Shown one piece after another: positions 54,793 through 64,000 of a DNA stretch of 64,000 nucleotides; position 1 is the first letter of the stretch, and every line of letters starts with the position of its first letter. Below the pieces are notes generated by a model. The model ran no database searches, was not told where the DNA came from, and worked only from the letters and a program-made list of their open reading frames with translations. This DNA is from Oncomelania hupensis (taxonomy: Eukaryota > Mollusca > Gastropoda > Littorinimorpha > Pomatiopsidae), in contig CM072521.1 of assembly GCA_036898135.1 (NCBI GenBank), positions 66,498,793 through 66,562,792 of the forward strand, given 5' to 3'. A program made the translations under genes and the position numbers.

Positions 54793-54795
54793 TCT

Positions 54796-55985
54796 GCTGT
54801 GTTGTGTGTTCTCAATGGCCTCCTTGCTAGGGCTGACCAGGGGCAGGTGTCTGTGCTTGCTCTGCTAGATTTGAGCGCGGCGTTTGACACGCTTGATCAC
54901 AGCATATTGCTCAATAGACTTGAAGCTACGTTTGGTGTTACGGAGGTTGCGCTTGCATGGTTCAAATCTTACCTATCTGATAGAAAGCAGGTTGTCATTA
55001 TTGATGGTATGTCTCTTCAACACGGACTCTTGAGTTTGGTGTGCCCCAGGGGTCTGTTTTGGGTCCAGTGTTGTTTTCGCTGTACGCACAGCCTCTTTCT
55101 AACATTATTAGCAAGCATTACTGTGACTTTCACAAATACGCCGATGATACGGAGCTCTCTAAAAAGTCACCCCCCGCTGATTTTCAGACAGTTCAGGCTA
55201 GTGTGCAGAACTGCATTGAAGATGTACTTAAATGGATGAATAGTAATAGGCTGAAATTGAACACAGAAAAGACTGAAGTGATACCTGTGGGCTCTGCTTC
55301 TCGCATTAGACTGATAGGCGGCAGTTCCATAGAAATAGGGGGTAGTGAAATCGCTTTTCAATCAGAAGTTAAGTACTTAGGTGTACACCTCGATCAGAGG
55401 CTCTCAATGCATCAGCAAGTCAGTGCGATTTGCCGCGCCACATATCTGGCGTTGCGCAGAATAGCCTCTATTAGGTCTAATTTAACTCAGGACACAGCTG
55501 CTAGGCTTGTAACCGCTATGGTTACATCCCGGTTAGACTATTGCAACTCGGTCCTTGGCGGCTTGCCGAGCGAACAAATAGGACGGTTGCAACAGATTCA
55601 AAACAATGCTGCAAGGCTTGTTATGCGTAAACCTAAACGTTGCCACACAACGCCTCTGCTCAAAGAACTTCACTGGCTGCCCATTCATTTCCGCATACTA
55701 TACAAAATTGCTGTTCTTAGTTACCAACATTTCAACGCTACACTTCCGCCATATCTGTCTGCAGCGCTTACAACCTACCAACCCTCACGCTCTTTGCGAT
55801 CATCAAGCGAAAAACTGCTTAAGACTCTAAGAACTAACCTGAAAACAGTCGGAGACCGCTCTTTCAGTGCTCTGGCCCCTGTGATATGGAATTCGTTGCC
55901 CACTGAGCTGAGGAACGTTTCATCGCTGGCGAGCTTTAGGACAAAGCTCAAGACATACTTTTTTCGCGCAGCTTTTAATCTGTGA
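54796..55985 (+). pseudogene. L2-like reverse transcriptase (two frames)
   Basis: The first frame has LLDLSAAFDTLDHSILL and WFKSYLSDRKQVV. A frame break near 55040 moves to the second frame, which has PQGSVLGPVLFSLYAQPLS, the catalytic KYADDTEL, and VKYLGVHLDQRLS, then the C-terminal KELHWLPIHFRILYKI and APVIWNSLPTELR, ending FFRAAFNL at 55985. The catalytic box is YADD. The 5' half of RT and the endonuclease are missing. Confidence 0.9.
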
Positions 55986-56130
55986 ACCATTACTCCGTTG
56001 ACATTTTTATGCTTATCCAGTACTTTCTGCCCCCTCCCTCCATTCCCGTACGGCAGTGTTTTTGTATGAATGCGTGCGGCTGCTGTTTGCATGCGCGTTG
56101 AGCCCGCAAGGGGAATTGCGCTTAATAAGA

Positions 56131-56135
56131 ACACT

Positions 56136-56212
<77 letters not shown>
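56131..56212. repeat. (ATT)n tail of the L2-like element
   Basis: About 27 ATT units at the 3' end of the nested LINE. Confidence 0.97.
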
Positions 56213-56214
<2 letters not shown>

Positions 56215-56218
56215 AGAA

Positions 56219-57655
56219 GAACAAGAAGTCTTGGACAGATGGACAGAGTACTGCTCTGACCTTTACAACCATACACCAAATGGAGACCCATCAGTTCTAG
56301 CATGTCCCGAGAACAGAGAAGAAGAAGAAATCCTCCCAATTCTCCAGGAAGAAGTTGAGGCAGCAGTGCAAGCGCTAAAGAAAGGGAAGTCAGCGGGAGT
56401 GGACAACATACCCGCGGAACTGCTACAAGCAGGAGGAGAAGCGATGATTGATGCCCTCACCATTATCTGTAACAAGATCTGGCAGAGTGGGGAGTGGCCT
56501 ATACCATGGACCCAGTCGCTTGTCACCACTCTTCCCAAAAAAGGTAACCTTCAGGAGTGTGAAAATTACCGGACCATCAGCCTCATCAGCCATCCCAGCA
56601 AGGTCCTCCTGAAAATAATACTCAACAGGTTGAAACCCCAAGCTGAACAAATCATAGCTGAAGAACAAGCAGGATTCAGGGCAGGGCGAAGTACCACTGA
56701 GCAGATTTTCAACCTCAGAATAATCTGTGAGAAATACCTACAGCGCCAACAACATCTATATCATGTGTTCATAGACTTCAAGAAGGCGTTTGACCGAGTC
56801 TGGCATGCAGCTCTATGAGCAACAATGAAAGTGTACAACATCAGCCCTAAAATTATTGAAGTCATCAAAAGCCTGTATGACAAGACTACCAGTGCAGTCC
56901 TCCACAACAGCGCCATGGGGAACTGGTTCAGAACAACAATCGGTGTGCGTCAAGGATGCCTACTCTCTCCAACACTCTTCAACATCTGCCTAGAGCGCAT
57001 CATTTCAGATGCTCTTGCAGACCATGAAGGCACAGTCAGCATAGGGGGTAGAGCAATCTCCAATCTTCGTTTTACAGATGACATTGATGGATTGGCTGGA
57101 GAGGAACAAGAACTTGAACAGATGGTACAGAGGCTTGACACCACCTCCAGAGCCTATGGAATGGAAATAAGTGCAGAGAAGACCAAAATGATGACCAACA
57201 ACACCAATGGCATCAATACGGACATCAAAGTCCAAGGCCAATCCCTCAACACAGTCCATAGCTTCAAATATTTAGGAGCCATTGTATTAGACAATGGGTC
57301 CCGACAGGAAGTCCTCTCCAGGATCGCACAAACAACTGCTGCCCTGACAAGGTTGAAGCCCATTTGGAAAGACAGGATCATCAGTCTACATTCCAAAGTA
57401 AGACTGCTGCGCTCCCTTGTCATCTCCATCTTCCTATATGCTTGCGAAGCATGGACCCTCACAGCAGATCTCCAACGAAGAATACAAAGCATGGAGATGA
57501 GGTGCTTCAGAAGACTTCTGGGCATTTCCTATACCCAACACATCACCAACGACGAAGTCCGACAGACCATCACACAAGCCATTGGACAACATGATGACCT
57601 GCTAACAGTGGTGAAGAAACGGAAACTCCGATGGTATGGCCACGTCACCAGATAA
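56219..57655 (+). pseudogene. RTE-like reverse transcriptase, part after the nested insertion
   Basis: Continues from 54792 with DRWTEYCSDLYNHTP, AEEQAGFRAGRSTTEQIF and FIDFKKAFDRVWHAAL, then an in-frame TGA at 56817-56819. It resumes with GVRQGCLLSPTLFN and LRFTDDIDGL (the catalytic box is FTDD instead of FADD), and has another stop after RWYGHVTR. Two stops and an active-site change mark it as dead. Confidence 0.9.
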
Positions 57656-57877
57656 TCAGGCCTTGCAAAGACTATTCTGCAAGGCACAGTGCAAGGAGGT
57701 AGAAGAAGAGGGAGACGAAAAAGAGGTGGGAGGACAACATTCGAGAATGGACTGGTTTGACACTGAGCGAAGCCATCAGGGCTGCTGATGACAGAGAAAG
57801 ATGGAGTATGCTGGTTAAACGATCATCTGTGGTGCCCCTACGACCTTCGGGTTACGGGACAGGATAGGATAGGATAG

Positions 57878-58105
57878 GTAAACGGGGGTTCGATAAATTA
57901 GAGCACATCCTCAGCGTCCCCTGCATGGGATGCCTTTATTGTAAAGTGACTGGCTGGTGGAGCGCCTTCAGTGTTACCATTATGGTTGCATCAGCAGATC
58001 TGTTTATGCAGATCGGGGACGAGTCCTCTTTCAACCAAGTTGTTGTCCTGATTCGGGTCTTTGCAGTCCACCGGACCCTATTGACAATGACTAACTAACT
58101 ATAAC
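57878..58105 (+). repeat. Family A repeat, copy A7, 3' part
   Basis: Resumes at GTAAACGGGGGTTCGATAAA and ends with ACTAACTAACT. Confidence 0.87.
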
Positions 58106-58605
58106 GTTTCGATTGAAAGGAAGATTGCATGTTCGTTGATAAAGCGCATTGCATTCGAGACTTCGGAGTGAGGAGGACGTGTTTTCTTCAATCTATATAT
58201 ATAAAGTTGCTTAGCCGGAAGTCCTTCTTCGCCTCTACTATAAAGTTTGTCCGGTATGGACGCTGATCTGGGCAGGTGCTGGCCGCTGGGAATCGGCCTG
58301 CTGTGTGCTCAAAACCAGCGAAATCGTTATAGCTGACATTTCCTTACCGAACGTTTAACCGTTTCTGAGATAAATAAATAAACAAAATGACCGCAAACTG
58401 CAATAGCCTCATTCCGCGCGCGGTTTCCATTCAACCTGTGTCAAGAACGTGCCGTTTCGTAATACCGCAAATTTTGTTTTATTTCCATTCAAAACACTTT
58501 TGCACTCTGGTCACCAATCTTACAAAATTTTGTGTTTAACTAATTAAATTTGATTAATTAAAAATCGAATCGAGGTTTCAGCATGTTTTCCCATATACAC
58601 CAAAA
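58106..58605. other. Unannotated stretch with a possible Helitron-like 5' motif
   Basis: TCTATATATATAAAG at about 58191-58205 resembles some Helitron 5' termini, but no matching 3' end was found. Otherwise unique AT-rich sequence. Confidence 0.3.
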
Positions 58606-58710
58606 AATTGATGATATTTATACGAAAGCTCGGTAGCTGACTTAGTAAGACATTCGCCTATCGTGCCAGATGACCCAAGTTCGAACCTCCCGCAGGCCTT
58701 TTTTTTTTTT
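58606..58710 (+). repeat. tRNA-like module 1
   Basis: An A-box-like TAGCTGACTTAGTAAGAC and a B-box-like AAGTTCGAACC, about 40 bases apart, followed by a T-run. Very similar modules occur at 59086-59150 and 59380-59455. Confidence 0.6.
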
Positions 58711-58762
58711 AACACTACAATGTGGATATTTTTCTTTTTAATTTAGGCTTTTTACTTTTAAC

Positions 58763-58840
<78 letters not shown>

Positions 58841-58874
58841 TATAAACTAATAATAATAATAATTATTATTATTA

Positions 58875-58920
<46 letters not shown>

Positions 58921-59022
58921 TATTATTATTATTATTATTATAATAATTATAATATCTTTTAACGAATTTTATTTTAAAACCTTGGTGATTTATGATTTCT
59001 ATTTGTATTATTCTATATTCGA

Positions 59023-59097
<75 letters not shown>

Positions 59098-59224
59098 GGC
59101 ATTCGCATACCGTGCAGGCAACCCAAGTTCAAATCTCTCGCGGGTCATATTTTTTTATGTTTTTTGTTTTTTACACTACAATAATGGATATTTCTCTTTT
59201 TAATTTAGCCTTTTTACTTTTAAC

Positions 59225-59299
<75 letters not shown>

Positions 59300-59659
59300 T
59301 ATAAAATAAAAAATTAAAAATCAAATTGAGGTTTCAGCATGTTTTCCCATATAGACCAAAAAATTTATTGTGTTTGTACGAAACATTGATAGCTCAGTTG
59401 ATAACACCTTCGACTAACGTTTAGGGTGACCCAAGTTCGAATCCGTCGTGGGACAAATTTTTTTTTAACGGGTTTTTTTCCCCACTACAATATGGATATT
59501 TTTCGTTTTAATTTAGGCTTTTTACCTTTATTATTATTATTATTATTATTACTATTATTATTATTATTCTTTATAATATTATATCTTATATCAAATTTTC
59601 TTTTAAAACCTTGGTGTTTATGATTTCTATTTGTATTATTCTATATTCAATATTATTAA

Positions 59660-59742
<83 letters not shown>

Positions 59743-59841
59743 TTTTTTATAAACTAATAATAATAATAATTATTATTATAATTATAATATCTTATATCAA
59801 ATTTTATTTTAAAACCTTGGCGTTTTTTGTGATTTCTATTT

Positions 59842-59918
<77 letters not shown>

Positions 59919-60000
59919 GTTATTATTATTATTATTATTATTATCAAGGATCGGGATGAGGTGGTACGTGTAGGTAAAAGGGGGCTACGGGTAGGTTTAA
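58711..60000. repeat. ATT/AAT microsatellite tract with embedded tRNA-like modules
   Basis: Long (ATT)n and (AAT)n arrays (58767-58960, 59025-59095, 59229-59300, 59530-59575, 59650-59760, 59845-59945) alternate with a repeated unit holding CCAAGTTCGAAT-type B boxes and the phrase GGTTTCAGCATGTTTTCCCA. It looks like tandem or repeated insertion of one SINE whose ATT tail expanded. Confidence 0.8.
59380..59455 (+). repeat. tRNA-like module 3
   Basis: The best-preserved of the three: A box TAGCTCAGTTGATAACACC and B box AAGTTCGAATCC. Its flanks match module 1. Confidence 0.6.
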
Positions 60001-60049
60001 AGGGGCATGGGTAGGCATAACGGGGATAGGGGTATATATAAGGGGGTAT

Positions 60050-60290
60050 GGTGATGGTCGATTCCTTTCATCCATACCTGCGAAACGATCAACGGGGAAG
60101 TATCAAGGAGGGTACAGGTAGGTTACAAGGGGGGTACAAAAGGTATCAAGGGGTTATGGGGAGGTATCAAGTGGGTTCGGGGAGGTATCAAGGGGGTATG
60201 ATGAGGCATCATGGGGGGGGGGATGGGGAGATATCAGAGGGGGGGGGGTATGGTGAGGTATCAAGGGGGATATGGGGAGGTATCATCGTC
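60050..60290. repeat. G-rich minisatellite
   Basis: Irregular units of GGTATCAAGGGGG and GGGGAGGTATCA. The G-rich strand has several G-runs. Confidence 0.85.
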
Positions 60291-60780
60291 CAAATGAAAC
60301 TCGCAGACAACAGTTGCCTCTCTGTCTACATTTTAAACAGCATCCTGTGTACCCTGGCTTGCCAGGGTACAAAAACCACTAGTACTATATGTTTTAGTTG
60401 GACTCCGTTCTTAAACAACGATTTGTGTGCTCGTGCTTGGCTAACTTGTGCCCGAACAATTATGTGGACTCATACTATTGCCAGCGTCAACCTTTTCTAT
60501 TGTGATACCGGATACTATATTCGTCGAGTGCCTTCGTTTCACTTGGACATTTTACGTGGGGACTGTGTTTCTCAGTGTTCTGTCTTGCTTGGGGGCACCT
60601 AACCTGCTGCTGACAGCTGCATTCAGTGACAGCCCTGCTGTGTGCCGGCCGACGTTTTCGTCCGGACTGTTCTGTTTGGCGGCACCTAACCTGTAGCCGC
60701 TTGCTGTACTTTGAAGACAGTCTACTGATTGTTTGTTGGCGATAATCTCGTCACGCGAGCTTTTTACGTCGGTAACTATA
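60291..60780. other. Unannotated stretch with a perfect hairpin
   Basis: Holds GTACCCTGGC TT GCCAGGGTAC at 60349-60370. A GGCACCTAACCTG phrase occurs twice (60593 and 60680). No gene is recognised. Confidence 0.4.
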
Positions 60781-60784
60781 CACA

Positions 60785-61003
60785 AACAAGGAGTCTTGTC
60801 CCGGAAGAGTTTTCAAGAAAAAAGGTAGGAGACTGGTCCAGCGAAGAAGACGATAGTATAGCAGATTGATAGAAAAGAGCAAGAATGAGAAAGAGCAAAT
60901 GAGAAAGACAGCGACAGTGGGAATTTAAAGCACTAAATTTCCAGAAAGTGGGGATACTATTTATACTGAAACCCCCGGCACCCCAACGGGGGTAGCCGTT
61001 GGC
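60785..61003 (-). repeat. Family A repeat, copy A8 (5' part, inverted)
   Basis: Minus-strand match from the CCCCGTTGGGGTGCCGGGGG start to about the CGGGACAAGACTCC segment. Confidence 0.85.
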
Positions 61004-61350
61004 TAGCTAACCCACATTCCGCTGCTAAAATTAGCAGCCGCTAAGAGACAAAATCCGTTAACAAAAATGTCTCGTAAGGTTTATCATTTTAGTTTGATAA
61101 AATAGACCCTACCCTACCCCAGACATTAAAGACACATTGTTCAAGCTGCGGGGTTCACTCAGAAATAAGGTCAAAGATCACACGGCTATAGTATCGATGT
61201 ACCGTTACAACAGGGGAAAATCACTCCATGTCAGAATCGAAATGGAAACTTCAAACTTTAGCGATTGGTTTGAGCAATGAAAGCCCACGTTGTCGTTGTT
61301 TAATGTAATACCAATGCCAAATGTAAGGTCCCCGTATTGGCCAACAGTCA
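61004..61350. other. Unannotated stretch
   Basis: Nothing recognised. Confidence 0.4.
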
Positions 61351-61460
61351 GGAGCTGCTCAAGGTGCTGGCTGATACAGGATCTAACGCAAGCTGCTCAA
61401 GGCGCTGGCTGATACAGGATCTAACACAAGCTGCTCAAGGCGCTGGCGGATACAGGATAT
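61351..61460. repeat. 38-bp minisatellite (three units)
   Basis: Three units of AAGCTGCTCAAGGCGCTGGC plus TGATACAGGATCTAAC. Confidence 0.93.
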
Positions 61461-61747
61461 TCCGCCCAAGGCGCCCTCTTGCTGCTTTATGCGCATCGTG
61501 TAACGCCCAGGTCCCAGACAACTGAGCCACCCTCCACGACCGATGGGGGATATGGGTGGGACCTTGCTTGGTCTTTCTATGTTGGGGAATAAAACTGGAA
61601 CCTTAAAAAGGTTGTGATGTGGTTAAAAACAACTTGATGAAAGGAGGTAGTCCCTGGCCTTGGTAGAACACTCCTGTAGTGGGCTAACATGTTGAAGGGT
61701 AAAAGTGTTACATGCGACTTGTGTTTCTGATCTGCCGCACGCATTCG
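61461..61747. other. Unannotated stretch
   Basis: No feature recognised. Confidence 0.35.
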
Positions 61748-61918
61748 ATACCATTAGGATTGTTTCAGCAGAACTGTTATACGGATCAAGAGTGAGCCCT
61801 CTTTCAACCAAGTTGTGGTTCTGATTCGGCTCTTTGCAGTCCGCTAGATCCTATAAACAATGACTAACAAACTCTTTGCAGTCCGCTGCTCCTATCAACA
61901 ATGACTAACTAACTAACT
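61748..61918 (+). repeat. Family A repeat, copy A9 (3' end, tail region doubled)
   Basis: Matches the last about 120 bases of family A. The CTCTTTGCAGTCCGCT...AATGACTAAC segment is then repeated once more. Confidence 0.8.
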
Positions 61919-62351
61919 CGCCCCTCGAGGACATCTGTTTGAGCGCGCATGCATGCACAGGCGAGACTTCGTTTTTTTTTTCGCGATTCCATTTTGTATT
62001 TTTTTCAATGACGCTACATGAGAAGTCTAAGAATTTTTTCTCGGGTGGTTGGGATTGAACCCCTAACCTTTTGGCATTGGAGACAAGTGGTCTAACAAAC
62101 TGTCTACACACACGGACAACATAAAGAACTGAATACTTCAAATCTTTATAAACGCGGAAAGTTTGTTCTGTAAACGGATATCCCATCTCTCAGCCAAACA
62201 GATATTTTTTTTCTATTTTTGGATTTTCAAGGTTATAGAGCTTGTTTACCATTTCTTTTCAGGTTCGCGGATTTTGGTATTAAATATCATGGAGTGATTT
62301 TTATTTTATTTTATTTTTTATTTTATTTATTTATTTAATAATTAATTGATG

Positions 62352-62399
<48 letters not shown>

Positions 62400-62736
62400 T
62401 TATTTATTTAATTATTTATTTATTTATTTTTAAAATTATTTCTTTAAATTTTTTTTTTGGGGGGGCAAGGATTAGGGAGGTCATAATCCTTACTGAGACC
62501 TAAATAATACCTCTCTTTATTTCTGTCACAAAAGCGCCCATACCCCGGTGCTAGCGAAAGGTCTGAGGCTAAACATGTCATTGCTTGCAAAACATTGTAA
62601 ACTGGAAGACGTTTTTTACTTAGGACAACGGGCTCTTCAGACGTAAAAAAAATTGCAACCGTCCTGTTTAATGCAGCTATTTATAATATTACAAGAAGAC
62701 AAAACACACTCATAACTGGCAAGGGAAAAGAACATA
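61919..62736. other. AT-rich stretch with (TTTA)n
   Basis: TTTA/TTAT low-complexity DNA at 62297-62430. No gene is seen. Confidence 0.5.
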
Positions 62737-63117
62737 CAGGGCCGGATCCAGGGGGGGGGGGGTTACCTGGGTTCCGGAACCCCCCCTCCAAAGTAAAAAA
62801 AAAAAAAATTATTTAATGCAAAGAGTTTCAATTTTTAAAAAAATGTTTTAAAAATATTGCAGTTTTTAGTCACTTTTGGTCCAAGGTACAAAGAGTTAGT
62901 TATAGACAATTCAACGGAAATCCATTTTAAGGGATCCGTTGAAACGTCCAAAGCATTTTCCCGTTGAAACGACCAAGTAACCCAACCCCTAAGCCTAAAT
63001 TAGTAAATGCAGCCATATTTTCCTGTTCTGGCCGCAAGCCTCTTCCAGCACCTTCACCTTGATACTGCCCTAATCCCCCAAAAACGACTTTTTAGAAATA
63101 TTAATTAAGATGCTAAG

Positions 63118-63645
63118 TTGATAATTATGAACACAGCGTTCGTTGCCTGGTTTGGTGAAGTTAGGAAAATGGCAAATGCTTTGACAACTGATGTTATTGT
63201 TCCTCGTCAAGCATCCCGACAGACTCTCCGTGACAACCAACCTGCGGCCACTCCAGAAGAATATTTCAAGATTAGCATTGCCATTCCTTTCTTGGAACAC
63301 ATGTCAACCGAATTGGACTCGAGGTTAAAAAATGCTGACCTAGCAGTTGATGGTCTCTGTCTGGTGCTAAGCACTTTAATAGACAACCAGGATGGTTTCA
63401 TGCAGCTTCCAGAAGGGGTGAAGACATTGGCAATGTTGTGGGAGTCTGGCCTACCAGACAACGCTACCCTTGATGCAGAATACCAACGGTGGGTTTGCAA
63501 ATGGCGAAGTGCTGCTGAGAATGCGACAGCTATCATCCCATCCACGGCATCAGAAGCACTGAAACATTGTGACAGGGATTGTTATCCCAACGTTCATCAT
63601 GCTAAAGTACCTTTGAACCCTGCCTGTCACTACTGCCGATTGTGA
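63118..63645 (+). pseudogene. hAT transposase C-terminal region (THAP12/ZMYM1-like), frame 1
   Basis: A 175-codon frame resembling the C-terminal part of the hAT-like proteins often named 52 kDa repressor of the inhibitor of protein kinase: PRQASRQTLRDN, TPEEYFKISIAIPFLEHM, and then helical sequence with WRSAAENATAII. It runs to a stop at 63643-63645, where a one-base shift moves to another frame. The catalytic core upstream is absent. Confidence 0.8.
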
Positions 63646-63841
63646 GCGTTCAAACAGTCAGTTGCGCAACCTGAAAAACTACCTGCGCTCCACAATGGGG
63701 CAACAGAGGCTCAATGGACTTGCTTTACTGAAAGTGCACAGGAATGTTGATACTGACTTCAAAGAGGCAGTGAACTGTTTTGCAGGAAGATACAATTCAC
63801 AAATGGTACTAATGCCGAGGAACCTAGTGCAGCAAGATTGA
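63618..63841 (+). pseudogene. hAT transposase dimerisation segment, frame 2
   Basis: After a one-base frame change near 63618 the sequence reads PVTTADCERSNSQLRNLKNY, then STMGQQRLNGLALLKVHR and a stop at 63839-63841. This is the conserved C-terminal hAT dimerisation pattern (CERSNS...L..LA...H). The frame break makes this copy a pseudogene. Confidence 0.8.
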
Positions 63842-64000
63842 AAATGAAAGCAGGGCTGTGATGTTCATAAACTACAAGGTAAAGCTTTATACCGTTACCT
63901 ATCGACAAAAAGTAGTGAGTAATAATAGTATACAAAACATCTCTGCTGATAAATAAATGTTTGTGTGCGTTGTTTTGTTTTTTTTAAAGGGAGGGGCAGA

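Larger units (their letters stand above)
54793..56212 (+). mobile_element. L2/CR1-like LINE nested in the RTE-like LINE
   Basis: 1420 bases, 5'-truncated, flanked by ACAGAA (54787-54792 and 56213-56218), with a 3' tail expanded into an ATT microsatellite (56131-56212). The undisturbed target sequence is seen in the element at 28.4 kb (CTTACAGAAGAACAAG). The RT is the same type as the fragment at 21.1 kb. Confidence 0.93.
54528..57877 (+). mobile_element. RTE-like LINE in family A copy A7, itself carrying an L2-like insertion
   Basis: Bounded by a 10-base target duplication GTAAACGGGG (54518-54527 and 57878-57887). It starts inside the RTE ORF (about KRREMKKKKNTSQGADVYRK) and ends with the GATAG tandem tail. 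At 54793-56212 it is split by a second LINE. The two halves rejoin the same reading frame family as the 28.3-30.1 kb element. Confidence 0.93.
62737..64000 (+). mobile_element. hAT-type DNA transposon, left part (runs off the window)
   Basis: CAGGGCCGGATCCAGGGGGG at 62737 is a typical hAT terminal sequence. A hAT-family transposase relic in the forward orientation begins 380 bases inside. The right end is not in the window, so the 8-base duplication (candidate AGAACATA at 62729-62736) cannot be tested. Confidence 0.65.

Overview
The window is eukaryotic nuclear DNA, AT-rich and dominated by repeats. Genes are split by introns with GT-AG borders, and there are LINEs, LTR elements, tRNA-derived SINEs, minisatellites and long trinucleotide microsatellites. 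The repeats (a Helitron-like 3' end, tRNA-headed SINEs, RTE- and CR1/L2-like LINEs, a Gmr1-like LTR element) and the cathepsin L genes suit a marine invertebrate, most likely a mollusc. The species is an inference and cannot be fixed from this sequence alone.

Left part (1-21.9 kb): one recognisable host coding piece, the last exon of an unidentified plus-strand gene (765-962). After it come about 20 kb of non-coding DNA: a 44-bp minisatellite (10.0-11.25 kb), a 37-bp minisatellite (17.39-18.31 kb), copies of an interspersed repeat called family A here, copies of a tRNA-derived SINE called family B here, and a small hAT-like element sitting inside a family A copy.

Centre (21.9-54.5 kb): a tandem duplication of a cathepsin L-like cysteine protease gene on the minus strand. 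Copy 1 (33310 down to 21898) has all eight coding exons, with phases that join into 348 codons. Copy 2 (52864 down to 44111) has exons 1-7; exon 8 should fall in the 500-base assembly gap at 43501-44000. Copy 1 has lost one codon beside its catalytic cysteine and carries other changes at conserved positions, so it is probably a pseudoenzyme. Copy 2 keeps the canonical active site. Since duplicating, the two copies have collected different insertions, and each serves as the empty-site control for the other. Copy 1 gained a CR1-like LINE, a 5'-inverted RTE-like LINE and a short RTE 3' fragment. Copy 2 gained two solo LTRs, a family A copy and a short unclassified insert.

Between the two genes lies a nearly complete LTR retrotransposon (34938-43015, minus strand) with a 5-bp target duplication. 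Its domain order is gag, protease, integrase, reverse transcriptase, RNase H. This is the unusual Gmr1-type arrangement, with integrase ahead of reverse transcriptase. Its gag has a SCAN-like capsid region preceded by a long charged helix.

Right part (54.5-64 kb): a nested stack (family A, holding a SINE and an RTE-like LINE, which itself holds an L2-like LINE, each layer bounded by visible joins), then a long ATT-microsatellite tract with tRNA-like modules, and finally the left end of a hAT-type DNA transposon with a broken transposase running off the window.
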